30,858 nt of DNA. Source: Bacillota bacterium. GTDB lineage: Bacteria > Bacillota > Bacilli > Alicyclobacillales > SLC66. The stretch lies in contig JAJZZT010000217.1 in NCBI GenBank assembly GCA_021797415.1, positions 1 through 30,858 of the forward strand, written 5' to 3'. The notes under the pieces are model-generated. The model did not search any database, was not told the DNA's origin, and saw nothing but the letters and a program-made list of their open reading frames with translations. The position numbers and the translations under genes are program-made. This document shows positions 6,114 to 17,447 of this stretch, piece by piece (position 1 is the first letter of the stretch; the number at the start of each line of letters is the position of its first letter).

Positions 6114-7280
6114 GTGAGGGCGGTTATAGGGATTTTGGGCGACGGACAGTTGGCTCAGATGACGTGTCTGGCCGGCAGGAAACTCGGCCATGAGATGCAC
6201 GTGTACGCTTCCGATGCGCAGAATCCCGGAGCGCTTGTCGCGGACAGGGTATGGCTGGGATCGCTTGCGGATGAACGGCTCGTTACGGAGTTCGCCTCGG
6301 CGGTGGATGTCGTGACGTACGATACGGAACTTCTGCCGATTGCAAGCGTCCGGCTTGCCGCGCGGTACGCGCGCGCATGTCCGCGGCCGGATATCCTGTG
6401 GATCGCACAAAACCGCATTCGCGAGCGGGAGTTTCTCCGCGGCATCGGTACGCCGATGCCGCGCGTCGCCGCTGTGCGCACAGAGCGGGAACTGGCGGCC
6501 GCCGTCGCGGATGTCGGCGCGCCGGCGGTGCTGAAGACGGCCGAACAGGGGTACGACGGCAAGGGGCAGGTGCGGATCGACCGGCCTGTGGACGCGGCGG
6601 CGGCCTGGAATGCGCTGGCGTCTGTTCCGTGTGTGCTGGAGGAGTGGATTGAGCTGCGCGCGGAATGCTCGGTGATCGTTGCCGGCGCCATGGATGGTTC
6701 CATCGTCTCCTATCCGGTTGTGGACAATGTGCACAGGAATCACATCCTGCACCAGTCGAGCGCTCCCTCCGTCCTGCCCGAAGAGACGCGGCGCGCCGCC
6801 GTGCGGGCGGCGGAACGGATCGCGCGTGAACTGCGGCTGGTCGGACTGCTCGCCGTGGAGATGTTCTACACCGCAGACGGACGCATCCTGGTCAACGAAC
6901 TGGCGCCGCGGCCGCACAATTCCGGGCACCACACGCAATTGTCGGCGGCGACCAGCCAGTTTGCGCAATTGTGCCGCGCGATTGCCGGCGAATCGCTCGG
7001 CGGCGTGGCGCAGCGGCCGGCCGTGATGGTCAACCTGCTCGGCGATGTGTTTTCGGACGATGAAGAACGGATCTATCGCCATATCGGTTTTTTGCCGGGG
7101 CAAGACGAGCGTGCCGGAGTCTACTTCTACGGGAAGCAGGAGGCGCGGCCTGGCCGCAAGATGGGCCATATCATCGCGACCGGAGCGACGCTGGCCGGGG
7201 CCGAAGAACGCGCATTGACCCTGTACGCGCAGTATGCGGGAGCGACTCTGCGGCGAGATTCCAATAATCAACAACAGTGA
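6114..7280 (+). CDS. purK: 5-(carboxyamino)imidazole ribonucleotide synthase (PurK)
   Basis: A 388-residue ATP-grasp enzyme making N5-CAIR from AIR, bicarbonate and ATP for PurE. It starts with the Rossmann-like GILGDGQLAQM, a slightly divergent form of GILGGGQLGRM. The ATP-grasp core has LKTAEQGYDGKGQ and VLEEWIEL, then EMFYTADGRILVNELAPRPH and NSGHHT, both characteristic of PurK. The GTG at 6114 fits the family start and has GGAG eight bases upstream; the GTG at 6105 is an alternative adding three residues. It overlaps the extreme 5' end of one possible pcrA start, so coupling to pcrA is likely. Confidence 0.95.
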   Translation: MRAVIGILGDGQLAQMTCLAGRKLGHEMHVYASDAQNPGALVADRVWLGSLADERLVTEFASAVDVVTYDTELLPIASVRLAARYARACPRPDILWIAQNRIREREFLRGIGTPMPRVAAVRTERELAAAVADVGAPAVLKTAEQGYDGKGQVRIDRPVDAAAAWNALASVPCVLEEWIELRAECSVIVAGAMDGSIVSYPVVDNVHRNHILHQSSAPSVLPEETRRAAVRAAERIARELRLVGLLAVEMFYTADGRILVNELAPRPHNSGHHTQLSAATSQFAQLCRAIAGESLGGVAQRPAVMVNLLGDVFSDDEERIYRHIGFLPGQDERAGVYFYGKQEARPGRKMGHIIATGATLAGAEERALTLYAQYAGATLRRDSNNQQQ

Positions 7281-7294
7281 AGGCGGGGGTTGGC

Positions 7295-9541
7295 GTGGTC
7301 ATTGACCGCAGTGAACACGATCTGCTGCAGGGCCTGAATCCACAGCAGCGGGAGGCCGTCCTCACGACGGCAGGGCCGTTGCTGCTGGTCGCGGGGGCCG
7401 GGAGCGGGAAGACGAGCGTGCTGACGCGCCGCATCGCCTATCTGCTCGCGCACGAGGGGGTGCCTCCGTGGAGCGTGCTGGCCATCACGTTCACCAACAA
7501 GGCGGCGCGCGAGATGCGCGAGCGTGTGGAACGGTTTGTCGGACCGGCGTCCGCCGATATCTGGGTGTCGACCTTCCACGCGATGTGCGTGCGCATATTG
7601 CGGCGGGACATCGAGAAGCTCGGCTATGCGAGCCATTTTACGATTCTGGACAGCGCCGACCAACAGGTGGTGATGAAGCGTACACTTGATGAACTGAATT
7701 ACGACACGCGCAAGTTCGACCCGCGGGCCATGCTGGCCGGCGTCAGCCGCCACAAAAACATGTTGGTCACAGCGGCGGAGGCCCGCCGGTCGGCGGACAG
7801 TCTCGTCGCCGAGGTGGTCGCGGCGGTGTATGAGCGGTACCAGGAGAAGTTGCGCGGCAACAATGCGCTGGATTTTGACGATTTGATCATGAAGACTGTG
7901 GAGTTGTTGCAGACTGACGAAGAGATTCGCGAGTTCTACCGCCGCAAGTTTCAGCACGTGCTGGTCGACGAGTACCAGGACACCAACCACAGCCAGTACC
8001 GGCTTGTTCGCCTGATTGCCGACGGGTATCAGAATCTATGCGTGGTGGGAGACTCAGACCAGTCGATCTATCGCTGGCGCGGCGCGGACATCGCCAACAT
8101 CCTGTCGTTTGAGCGGGATTACCCGGCGGCGCGCGTGATCAAGCTGGAGCAGAACTATCGCTCGACCAAGGCGATCCTGCGCGCCGCGAACGGCGTGATC
8201 CAGAATAACCGGGGACGACCCGACAAGACGCTCTGGACGGACAACGGCGACGGCTCGCTGGTGTTGTTCGCGCGCCTTTACGATGAGCGGGACGAAGCGC
8301 GCTTTATCGTAGAGGAAGCCATGCGCAGGCGGGATGAGGAGCGTGTGCGGCTGTCGGACATTGCGGTGCTCTACCGCACAAACGCCCAATCGCGCGTGAT
8401 TGAGGAGGCGTGCATGAAAGCGGGCGTGCCGTACCGCGTGTTCGGCGGCATCCGGTTTTACGAGCGCAAGGAGATCAAAGACGTGCTGGCCTACCTGCGG
8501 CTTGTCGCGAATCCGGACGACGACATGGCGCTGGAGCGGGTGATCAATGTCCCGAAGCGGGGCATCGGCGAGGGAACGCTGGCGCGCGTGCGCGAATATG
8601 CCGACGCGCATGGGCTGTCGTTGTTCGCCGCCATGCGGGAGCACGAAATGCTCGGGCTGTCGGTCCGTTTCACGGAACAGTTCGACCGCTTCACGATGCT
8701 TGTCCGCCAATGGGCCGCGATGCAGGAGTATCTGACGGTGACCGAACTGGTCGGGGAGGTTCTGCAACAGAGCGGTTACCGCGAAATGCTGAAGCAGGAT
8801 AATACGATCGAAGCGCAGGCGCGCCTGGAGAACGTGGACGAGCTGTTGTCCGTGACGCGGGAGTTTGACCAGCGGGAAACAGGCGGCGGGCTGCTCGAAT
8901 TTCTCTCGGATGTCGCGCTTGTGGCGGACGCCGACCAGCAGGGCGGCGCGGGCGACGGACTGGTGTTGATGACGCTGCACAGCGCAAAAGGGCTGGAATT
9001 TCCGGTCGTCTTTCTGCCTGCGCTGGAGGAGGGGATATTTCCCCACTCGCGTACGCTCGACGACCCCGACGAACTGGAGGAAGAGCGGCGCCTGTGCTAC
9101 GTCGGCATCACGAGGGCGCGCAGGGAGTTGTACCTGTCCTGCGCCGCTTCCCGCACGCTGTACGGCTATTCGCGCAGCAACGCCCCCTCGCGCTTTCTCA
9201 AAGAAATTCCGCCGGATGTCCTGCGGGAGTGGGAGCGGCCCAGAAGCGGGGCGTCCGTCGGTTCCGGGATCGGTCGCGGCGCGGCCGCCGGCAGTATGCG
9301 CGCCGGCGGGGGCCAGGACAAAGGGCCGGGCCAGATTCAGGTTCCGGCAAACTTTGGCGCGGACCCCACGATCGAGTGGCAGATCGGCGACGAGGTCGAG
9401 CACCGCAAGTGGGGAACCGGCGTTGTGCGGCAAATTGACGGTGCGGGGGACGATTGTGAAGTGACAGTCGAGTTTGCCGCGCCGATCGGGGTGCGCCGGC
9501 TCATGGTCCGGTTTGCGCCCATCCGGAAAGCGCAGGAGTGA
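7295..9541 (+). CDS. pcrA: ATP-dependent DNA helicase PcrA (UvrD/Rep superfamily 1)
   Basis: A 748-residue 3'-5' DNA helicase for repair and plasmid replication. Motifs appear in order: Q-motif GLNPQQREAV, Walker A GAGSGKT (K39), ITFTNKAAREM (Ia), VDEYQDTN (II), GDSDQSIYRWRGA (III), LEQNYRS (IV), LMTLHSAKGLEF (V) and YVGITRARREL (VI). The C-terminal TUDOR-like end (VEHRKWGTGVV) is the RNA-polymerase-binding module of PcrA. The GTG at 7295 is preferred because AAGGCGGGGG precedes it; GTG 7277 overlaps the purK stop. Length is normal. ligA follows 64 bp downstream, as in other Bacillota. Confidence 0.97.
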   Translation: MVIDRSEHDLLQGLNPQQREAVLTTAGPLLLVAGAGSGKTSVLTRRIAYLLAHEGVPPWSVLAITFTNKAAREMRERVERFVGPASADIWVSTFHAMCVRILRRDIEKLGYASHFTILDSADQQVVMKRTLDELNYDTRKFDPRAMLAGVSRHKNMLVTAAEARRSADSLVAEVVAAVYERYQEKLRGNNALDFDDLIMKTVELLQTDEEIREFYRRKFQHVLVDEYQDTNHSQYRLVRLIADGYQNLCVVGDSDQSIYRWRGADIANILSFERDYPAARVIKLEQNYRSTKAILRAANGVIQNNRGRPDKTLWTDNGDGSLVLFARLYDERDEARFIVEEAMRRRDEERVRLSDIAVLYRTNAQSRVIEEACMKAGVPYRVFGGIRFYERKEIKDVLAYLRLVANPDDDMALERVINVPKRGIGEGTLARVREYADAHGLSLFAAMREHEMLGLSVRFTEQFDRFTMLVRQWAAMQEYLTVTELVGEVLQQSGYREMLKQDNTIEAQARLENVDELLSVTREFDQRETGGGLLEFLSDVALVADADQQGGAGDGLVLMTLHSAKGLEFPVVFLPALEEGIFPHSRTLDDPDELEEERRLCYVGITRARRELYLSCAASRTLYGYSRSNAPSRFLKEIPPDVLREWERPRSGASVGSGIGRGAAAGSMRAGGGQDKGPGQIQVPANFGADPTIEWQIGDEVEHRKWGTGVVRQIDGAGDDCEVTVEFAAPIGVRRLMVRFAPIRKAQE

Positions 9542-9557
9542 AGAGGAGCGGGAGTGA

Positions 9558-11654
<2,097 letters not shown>

Positions 11655-11770
11655 GAGCCTGTTCAAAAGTGAAGTTTGCCTGGGCGCCATCATGCCCTTT
11701 GCTCGTCACAAGTTCCGTGAAGCGGTGTCTGAGCAGGAGCGAAGGGCATGGTGGGATTGGCGCAAGCTTT
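11655..11770. repeat. Intergenic stem-loop element, copy A
   Basis: The element fills the gap between ligA and a convergent small ORF. Its core (11691-11750) is a 14-bp stem, CATGCCCTTTGCTC with GAGCGAAGGGCATG. Inside are a small hairpin TCAC/GTGA and an unpaired AGCGGTGTC. A second copy at 17326-17386 keeps the structure with compensatory base changes. Outer flanks (GAGCCTGTTCAAAAG on the left, GCTTTTCAAGAACGG on the right) are imperfect inverted repeats resembling IS or MITE ends. It may also end transcription from both sides. Confidence 0.65.
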
Positions 11771-11911
11771 TCAAGAACGGCCCCGGATAAATTCACCGAC
11801 GTTTTGTTTGTAGCGGCGCTTCACGCGGATGAAGTGAAACCGCGCCGAATACCGTCCCAGGGAGAACGTGACAGGCGCTATGACAGCGCACGCGACGGCC
11901 CACCAGTCCAT
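11771..11911 (-). CDS. Predicted 46-residue single-span membrane protein
   Basis: The minus-strand ORF starts at an ATG (11909-11911) with AAGGAGAG eight bases upstream, an excellent ribosome binding site. It begins MDWWAVACAVIAPVTFSLGR, a likely transmembrane segment preceded by an acidic/aromatic start. A strongly basic tail follows (RYSARFHFIRVKRRYKQNV), suggesting N-out, C-in topology. It ends at 11771, convergent with ligA, and is divergent from tagO with about 160 bp between them. I do not recognise a family. The ribosome binding site plus protein-like composition argue for a real gene, but the short length keeps certainty moderate. Confidence 0.6.
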   Translation of the reverse strand: MDWWAVACAVIAPVTFSLGRYSARFHFIRVKRRYKQNVGEFIRGRS

Positions 11912-11956
11912 GGCGATCACTCTCCTTCAAGCAACCGACTTAACAGGATCGTCATG

Positions 11957-11987
11957 TCTAACGTATGGCTCGTGTCATATCGTTAGA
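11957..11987. promoter_or_regulatory. Inverted repeat in the divergent region before tagO
   Basis: TCTAACG (11957-11963) and CGTTAGA (11981-11987) are perfect inverted arms, extended inward by TATG/CATA with a one-base bulge. It lies between the small membrane-protein ORF and the tagO promoter, so it could be an operator or a hairpin. No protein can be assigned. Confidence 0.4.
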
Positions 11988-12000
11988 ACGGGCTGGATTT

Positions 12001-12029
12001 TTGGGGTGTGGACCGCGGTTTGTTATACT
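12001..12029 (+). promoter_or_regulatory. tagO promoter
   Basis: TTGGGG (12001-12006) and TATACT (12024-12029) are 17 bp apart, with a TG two bases before the -10 box. The tagO ATG lies 45 bp downstream. Confidence 0.6.
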
Positions 12030-12073
12030 GAGATCGTTATGGGGCCAATCACGCTGAGGGGGACATCCGGCCT

Positions 12074-13024
12074 ATGCAATATGCTCTGGCGGGCGTATTC
12101 AGTTTCGTCCTCGTGTTTTTTTCCGTTCCCTATGTCCAAAAACTTGCACTTCGCACAGGTTTTATGGATATACCGAACCAGCGGAAGATCCACAAGGATC
12201 CCATACCGCTTTTGGGCGGCCTGGCCATGTATGTGGGATTCGTTCTCACGGCGGCTCTGTTCACTCAGCGGACAGAGCAATTCTGGGGCGTTACGCTCGG
12301 CGGGTTCCTGATTTTCGCGATCGGAATCGTCGATGACTTCTTCAAGACGAGGCGACGGGAGCTGCCCGCCTGGCCCAAATTTGTCGTGCAACTGATCGCC
12401 GCCTCCATTCTTCCGCTGTTCGATGTCAGCATCCAGGGCATCCACGTCCCGTTTTTGCATGTCGGATTTCTTGTTTTTCCCGGTTGGCTGCGCGTGGTCA
12501 CCACCGTGGTGTGGGTGGTCGGAATTACCAATATGATGAATTTTCTGGACGGTCTGGACGGTCTTGCGGCGGGGATCGCCGCAATTTCAGCGACGACGCT
12601 GTTCTTGATCGCCCTTGTGAAGGCGCACGACGGCATGGCGATGTTTTCCATCATCCTGATCGGTTGCGCGCTGGGCTTCCTGCGGCACAATTTTCATCCG
12701 GCGCGCATCTTCATGGGCGACGCCGGCGCGACTTTTCTCGGCTATGTGCTGGCGGCCATCGCGGTGGACGGCGCATTCAAGTCGGCCACGCTGGTCAGCG
12801 TGGTCATCCCCGTGCTGGCGCTCGGCGTGCCGATCATGGACGCATTTTATGTCATCATTCGACGGTTCCGGGAGAATCGTCCGATCTATGTGGCGGATCG
12901 CGGTCATACATTTCATCACCTCATGAGTTCGGGACTGACGCAGAAGCAGACGGTCACCTTCCTGTACCTGCTCGGCATCTGCTTCTCGCTCGTATCGATC
13001 GTCATTCTGCTGGTCAATCGTTAG
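12074..13024 (+). CDS. tagO: Undecaprenyl-phosphate N-acetylglucosaminyl 1-phosphate transferase (TagO/WecA family)
   Basis: A 316-residue integral membrane enzyme with about ten or eleven hydrophobic segments. It transfers GlcNAc-1-phosphate to undecaprenyl phosphate, the first step of teichoic acid or other secondary wall polymers. It shows IPNQRKIHKDPIPLLGG, the catalytic IVDDFF (D87, D88), NMMNFLDGLDGLAAG, FMGDAGATFLGY and the cytoplasmic DRGHTFHHLMSSGL histidine motif of WecA/TagO. The ATG at 12074 is used; upstream GAGGGGG is somewhat distant. It has its own promoter and sits between ligA and gatC, a position other genes occupy in B. subtilis. MraY is excluded by the HH motif and length. 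Confidence 0.93.
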   Translation: MQYALAGVFSFVLVFFSVPYVQKLALRTGFMDIPNQRKIHKDPIPLLGGLAMYVGFVLTAALFTQRTEQFWGVTLGGFLIFAIGIVDDFFKTRRRELPAWPKFVVQLIAASILPLFDVSIQGIHVPFLHVGFLVFPGWLRVVTTVVWVVGITNMMNFLDGLDGLAAGIAAISATTLFLIALVKAHDGMAMFSIILIGCALGFLRHNFHPARIFMGDAGATFLGYVLAAIAVDGAFKSATLVSVVIPVLALGVPIMDAFYVIIRRFRENRPIYVADRGHTFHHLMSSGLTQKQTVTFLYLLGICFSLVSIVILLVNR

Positions 13025-13057
13025 ACGCGCGGGTGGGAAAAGGGGAGGAGATAGTCG

Positions 13058-13348
13058 ATGAACCTCACGGAGCAGGATGTGGAACACGTTGCGAAGCTGG
13101 CGCGGTTGATCGTGACGGACGATGAGAAGCACACGCTGGCGGGTGAACTCGGGCGCATCCTGGAACATGCGGACGAGTTGGCCGCGCTCGACCTTACGGG
13201 GGTTGCGCCGATGAGCCATGTGGGCGACAAGCAGACGGCAATGCGGCATGACGAGCCGGCGCCGTCCCTGCCACAGGAGATCACGCTGGTAAACGCTCCG
13301 GACGCGGATGAACAACAGTTTCGCGTGCCGGCCGTTCTGGAGGGATAA
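13058..13348 (+). CDS. gatC: Asp-tRNA(Asn)/Glu-tRNA(Gln) amidotransferase subunit C
   Basis: A 96-residue subunit of GatCAB, which converts Glu-tRNA(Gln) and Asp-tRNA(Asn) to the amide forms. The family start [16 protein letters not shown] and the VAPMSHV segment are present. GGGGAGGAG precedes the ATG at 13058. It is the first gene of gatC-gatA-gatB and stops four bases before the gatA GTG. GatC stabilises the GatA-GatB interface. Confidence 0.96.
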   Translation: MNLTEQDVEHVAKLARLIVTDDEKHTLAGELGRILEHADELAALDLTGVAPMSHVGDKQTAMRHDEPAPSLPQEITLVNAPDADEQQFRVPAVLEG

Positions 13349-13352
13349 AGCG

Positions 13353-14879
13353 GTGTTTGACATGTACAGCGGGTTGCGGGCGCTGCGCGGCGCCCTGGAT
13401 GAAGGGCGGACGAGCCCGGAGGAACTGTTTGCGCGCTGCCGCGCCGAGATCGCGCGGCAGGATGGCCATGTACAGGCTTTTCTCACGGTGGTGAGCGACG
13501 ATGAAAAGGCCGGCCGGCAGTTGCGCGATGGTCAGCCTGGCGCCGCGCGCGTGAGCGGCGATCCGCAGTTTGGGCGGTCGGCCGATTCCGCTCGGCCGGG
13601 CGCCCTGGCGGGGATTCCGTATGCGGTCAAGGATAATCTGTGCACCGCCGGCGTCGCCACCACGTGCGCGAGCCGGATTCTCGAAGGCTATGTCCCGCCG
13701 CACACGGCGACCGCCGTCCGCCGTCTGGCGCAGGCCGGAGGGCGGCTGCTAGGCAAGCTCAATATGGATGAATTTGCGATGGGATCGTCGACGGAAAATT
13801 CGGCGCGCTTTCCCACGCGCAACCCGTGGGACCTGCGGCGCGTTCCCGGAGGCTCCAGCGGCGGAGCGGCGGCGGCGGTGGCGGCCGGCATGGCGCCGTA
13901 TGCGCTCGGATCGGACACCGGCGGCTCGATTCGCCAACCCGCCGCATTTTGCGGCGTGGTCGGCCTGAAGCCGACGTACGGCCGGGTGTCGCGCTTCGGC
14001 CTCGTGGCGTTCGCGTCCTCGCTGGACCAGATCGGGCCGCTCACCCACTCGGTGGAAGATGCGGCGCTGGTGTTGCAGGCCATCGCGGGATACGATCCGC
14101 AGGACGGCACGTCCGCCCGGGTCGACGTGCCCGATTACAGCGGGGCGTTGACGGGCGATATCGCGGGGTTGCGCGTCGGCGTGGCGCGCGAGTATTTTGC
14201 CGAAGGCGTCGACGACGGCGTGCGGCGCAGGGTGGAGGAAGCCATCGCGTTTCTGGCGAAGCTCGGCGCGCAGGTGCGGGAAGTGAGCCTGCCGCACACG
14301 CGCTACGCGCTGTCCACCTACTATCTGATCGCGCCCGCCGAGGCGTCGTCCAACCTGGCGCGCTACGACGGGGTGCGCTACGGCTACCGCACACAAAATT
14401 CGGACAACCTGATCGATATGTACAGCAGGACGCGCAGCGAGGGATTCGGACCCGAGGTGAAGCGGCGCATCCTGATCGGGACGTATGCGCTGTCGAGCGG
14501 CTATTACGACGCTTACTACAAGCGGGCGCAGCAGGTGCGCACGCTGATCAGGCGGGACTTTGACGAGGTGTTTGCCGAGGTTGACGTGATCGTCTCCCCG
14601 ACGACGCCGACCACCGCGTTTCGCTTCGGGGAGAGGATGAACGACCCGCTTGCCATGTACGTCAGCGACATCTGCACCATCCCGGCCAATCTGGCCGGCC
14701 TGCCCGCCGTCAGTGTGCCGTGCGGACTGGCTGACGGCCTGCCTGTCGGGCTGCAGTTCATCGGGCGCATGTTTGACGAGCCGACGCTGCTGCGCGCGGC
14801 GCACGCCTACGAGCGGGCGGCCGGCTTTGCGCCGCTGCGCCCGAAGAAACCGGCGGGGGTGACGGAACATGGCGTTTGA
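13353..14879 (+). CDS. gatA: Asp-tRNA(Asn)/Glu-tRNA(Gln) amidotransferase subunit A
   Basis: A 508-residue amidase-signature enzyme that hydrolyses glutamine to supply ammonia to GatB. The Ser-cisSer-Lys triad is seen as K93 (AVKDNLC), S168 ([15 protein letters not shown]) and S192 ([10 protein letters not shown]); the spacing matches the family. The GTG at 13353 has GGAGGG eight bases upstream, located in the gatC stop region; ATG 13362 is an alternative. Residues 50-85 include a variable stretch somewhat longer than usual. It overlaps gatB by 11 bp, indicating translational coupling. Confidence 0.97.
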   Translation: MFDMYSGLRALRGALDEGRTSPEELFARCRAEIARQDGHVQAFLTVVSDDEKAGRQLRDGQPGAARVSGDPQFGRSADSARPGALAGIPYAVKDNLCTAGVATTCASRILEGYVPPHTATAVRRLAQAGGRLLGKLNMDEFAMGSSTENSARFPTRNPWDLRRVPGGSSGGAAAAVAAGMAPYALGSDTGGSIRQPAAFCGVVGLKPTYGRVSRFGLVAFASSLDQIGPLTHSVEDAALVLQAIAGYDPQDGTSARVDVPDYSGALTGDIAGLRVGVAREYFAEGVDDGVRRRVEEAIAFLAKLGAQVREVSLPHTRYALSTYYLIAPAEASSNLARYDGVRYGYRTQNSDNLIDMYSRTRSEGFGPEVKRRILIGTYALSSGYYDAYYKRAQQVRTLIRRDFDEVFAEVDVIVSPTTPTTAFRFGERMNDPLAMYVSDICTIPANLAGLPAVSVPCGLADGLPVGLQFIGRMFDEPTLLRAAHAYERAAGFAPLRPKKPAGVTEHGV

Positions 14880-16308
14880 GTTTGAGACGGTCATCGGCCT
14901 CGAAGTGCACGTGGAACTCGCCACGAAGACAAAGATTTTCTGCGGCTGCGCCAATGAGTTCGGCGCTGCGCCCAACACGCGCGTGTGCCCCGTGTGCCTT
15001 GGCAGTCCGGGCGTCCTGCCCGTGCTCAACGAACAGGCGCTGGCGCTGGGAATCCGCGCGGCGCTGGCGCTGAACTGCGAAGTGCGCGGGAGCAGCAAGT
15101 TCGACCGCAAGAATTATTTCTACCCCGACAGTCCGAAGGCCTACCAGATTTCGCAGTACGATGAACCGATCGGCGAGCGCGGCCACGTGGAGATCGTCGT
15201 GGACGGCGCGGTGAAGCGCATCGGCATCACGCGCGTTCACCTGGAGGAAGATGCGGGCAAGCTCAATCACTCGCCGTTCGGCGATTATTCGCTGGTCGAC
15301 TTAAACCGCGTGGGCGTGCCGCTGATCGAGATTGTCAGCGAGCCGGACATCCGCACGCCCGAAGAGGCGCGCCTCTACATGGAGGAGGTCCGCAATATCC
15401 TGCGCTACAGCGATGTGTCGGAGTGCCGCATGGAAGAAGGCTCGATGCGCTGCGACGCGAACATCTCGCTGCGCCCGGCCGGGCAGCGGACGTTTGGCAC
15501 GAAGACCGAGATCAAGAATATGAACAGCTTCCGCAATGTGCAGCGCGGGCTGGAGTACGAGCAGCGCCGCCAGGAAGAGGCGCTTCTGGCGGGCCGGGAA
15601 ATCCGCCAGCAGACGCTGCGCTGGGATGAGGAGACAGGCGGTACGGTCGTGATGCGTTCGAAGGAGGACGCGCACGACTATCGTTATTTTCCGGAGCCCG
15701 ACCTGCCGCGCATCGAGCTGACGGAGGCGTACATCGCGCAGCGCCGGGCGGAGATTCCGGAATTGCCTGCGGCAATGCGGGAGCGGTTTGTGCGCCAGTA
15801 CGGACTGCCGGCGTACGATGCGGGCGTGCTGACCGCGTCGCGCGCGCTCGGCGAGTTTTTCGATACGGCGGCCGGCCTGGTGAAAGACCCGAAGCTGGCG
15901 AGCAACTGGATCATGGGCGATCTGCTCGCGTATCTGAAGGCCGCCGGGCGGGAGATCGAAGAGGTGCGCATGACGCCGCGGCAGTTGGCGCAATTGATCG
16001 GACTGATTGACGACGGGACGATCTCGACAAAGATTGCCAAGGCGGTTTTCCGGGATGTGCTGGAACAGGGAAGTGACCCGCGCGCGCTGATTGAGGAGCG
16101 GGGACTTGTCCAGATATCGGATGAAGGAGAACTGCGGACCATCGCGCAGAGGGTGATCGCGGCCAATCCCAAGTCGGTCGAAGACTACCGCGCGGGCAAG
16201 CAGAAGGCGCTGGGCGCGCTTGTCGGACAGATGATGAAAGAGACAAAGGGCAAGGCCAATCCGCAGTTGGTCAACCGCATGATCGCCGAGATGATTGCCG
16301 GAGGGTGA
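14869..16308 (+). CDS. gatB: Asp-tRNA(Asn)/Glu-tRNA(Gln) amidotransferase subunit B
   Basis: A 479-residue subunit that binds and phosphorylates the misacylated tRNA. It shows [47 protein letters not shown], the LEEDAGKL catalytic region, [14 protein letters not shown] and the C-terminal helical/YqeY tail ending VNRMIAEMI. Length is typical. The ATG lies within the gatA end (11-bp overlap). dgkB follows within 20 bp, so the four genes gatC to dgkB are probably one transcript. Confidence 0.97.
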   Translation: MAFEFETVIGLEVHVELATKTKIFCGCANEFGAAPNTRVCPVCLGSPGVLPVLNEQALALGIRAALALNCEVRGSSKFDRKNYFYPDSPKAYQISQYDEPIGERGHVEIVVDGAVKRIGITRVHLEEDAGKLNHSPFGDYSLVDLNRVGVPLIEIVSEPDIRTPEEARLYMEEVRNILRYSDVSECRMEEGSMRCDANISLRPAGQRTFGTKTEIKNMNSFRNVQRGLEYEQRRQEEALLAGREIRQQTLRWDEETGGTVVMRSKEDAHDYRYFPEPDLPRIELTEAYIAQRRAEIPELPAAMRERFVRQYGLPAYDAGVLTASRALGEFFDTAAGLVKDPKLASNWIMGDLLAYLKAAGREIEEVRMTPRQLAQLIGLIDDGTISTKIAKAVFRDVLEQGSDPRALIEERGLVQISDEGELRTIAQRVIAANPKSVEDYRAGKQKALGALVGQMMKETKGKANPQLVNRMIAEMIAGG

Positions 16309-16325
16309 GGACAGAGGTGACGGCG

Positions 16326-17222
16326 ATGCGTCCGAGGATGCGGGTGATTTACAATCCGTACGCGGGCAGGGAAACGTTCCGGCAACACCTGCCGCGCGTG
16401 CTGCAGATTCTGGAGGAGGCCGGGTTCGAGGCGTCCTCGCACGCCACGAAAGGCGCCGGGGACGCGACGGCGGAGGCGGAGCGGGCGGCGCGCGACGGAT
16501 TCTGCCATGTCGTCGCGTGCGGCGGGGACGGAACGGTAAACGAGGTGATCAACGGCCTCGCCCGCACGCCGGAGTCCATGCGTCCGGTGCTTGGCGTGAT
16601 TCCGGCGGGGACGACGAACGACCTCGCGCGCGCCCTGAAGATCCCTTTCCAGATCGAACAGGCGGCGCGCATGATCGCGCAGCAAAAGCGCATGCCGCTC
16701 GATCTGGGGCTCGTCGGAACCGATCGCTATTTTGTCAATATCGCCGCCTGCGGGAGGCTGGCGGAGATCACCTACGAGGTGCCGAGCAGGATGAAGACGG
16801 TGCTCGGTCAGTTTGCGTACGTCATGCGGGGCATCGAGCGCCTGCCCGGCCTGCGGCCGATCCCGCTGCACGTGGAGGCGGACGAGCGGGTGTACGACGG
16901 CGAGGCCATGCTGTGTCTCGTGACCAATTCGCGGTCGGTCGGCGGCTTCGAGCGGCTTGCGCCGTACGCGTCGGTCAATGACGGGCTGCTCGATGTGATG
17001 ATCGTCAAGCCGATGAACCTCGGGGAGATGATCCGCGTGCTGGGACTGGCCCTGCGCGGCGAACATGTCGGGGACGCGCGCATCGAGTATTTCCGGGCGC
17101 GCGCGATCGCCCTGTCGTCGACGGAGGAGGTGGACCTGAATGTGGACGGCGAATACGGCGGGAAGCTGCCGTTCTCGGTGCGTGTGTTGCCGCGGCATCT
17201 GACGGTGGTCGCGGGCCTGTGA
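16326..17222 (+). CDS. dgkB: Diacylglycerol/lipid kinase (DgkB, YerQ-like)
   Basis: A 298-residue cytosolic lipid kinase of the DAGK catalytic family. It begins with RVIYNPYAGRE, has the nucleotide-binding ACGGDGTVNEVINGLAR and PAGTTNDLARAL, and ends with the C-terminal beta domain (VDLNVDGEYGG). DgkB rephosphorylates diacylglycerol produced during lipoteichoic acid synthesis. In B. subtilis yerQ/dgkB likewise sits between gatB and yefA. The ATG at 16326 has AGAGG seven bases upstream. GTG codons at 16305 and 16317 are alternatives, the first overlapping the gatB stop. Confidence 0.92.
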   Translation: MRPRMRVIYNPYAGRETFRQHLPRVLQILEEAGFEASSHATKGAGDATAEAERAARDGFCHVVACGGDGTVNEVINGLARTPESMRPVLGVIPAGTTNDLARALKIPFQIEQAARMIAQQKRMPLDLGLVGTDRYFVNIAACGRLAEITYEVPSRMKTVLGQFAYVMRGIERLPGLRPIPLHVEADERVYDGEAMLCLVTNSRSVGGFERLAPYASVNDGLLDVMIVKPMNLGEMIRVLGLALRGEHVGDARIEYFRARAIALSSTEEVDLNVDGEYGGKLPFSVRVLPRHLTVVAGL

Positions 17223-17277
17223 CGGTTCTGGCGCACCGCCGACGAAGGGTGAAAATTCGCTGCGTCACCGTGCACGA

Positions 17278-17386
17278 CGAGCCAGCGGTGGTCCAGCGGT
17301 AGGCTGAGGGCTCGCTGGGTCGCCCGCATCCCTTTGCTCGTCGCGAGTTTAGCGACAGCGGTGTCCGAGCAGGAGCAAAGGGATAC
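17278..17386. repeat. Intergenic stem-loop element, copy B
   Basis: The core at 17326-17386 is the stem CCCTTTGCTC/GAGCAAAGGG extended by AT/AT. It encloses GTCGC/GCGAC and the conserved AGCGGTGTCCGAGCAG. Against copy A (11691-11750), an A-T pair becomes G-C in the inner stem and a T-G wobble becomes T-A in the outer stem, so pairing is preserved. A further hairpin (CGAGCC/GGCTCG, 17278-17314) precedes it. It lies between dgkB and rlmD; this 225-bp gap holds no credible ORF. Confidence 0.65.
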
Positions 17387-17447
17387 TGACGGCTGGAAGC
17401 AGATTTGCATTTTCAGGACAGACGGCAAAGAGAAAGGGTGACAGACG

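Noticed and set aside
17281..17330. tRNA-like stretch (CCAGCGGTAGGC resembling a D arm)
   Set aside because: No complete cloverleaf, anticodon arm or T arm can be folded.
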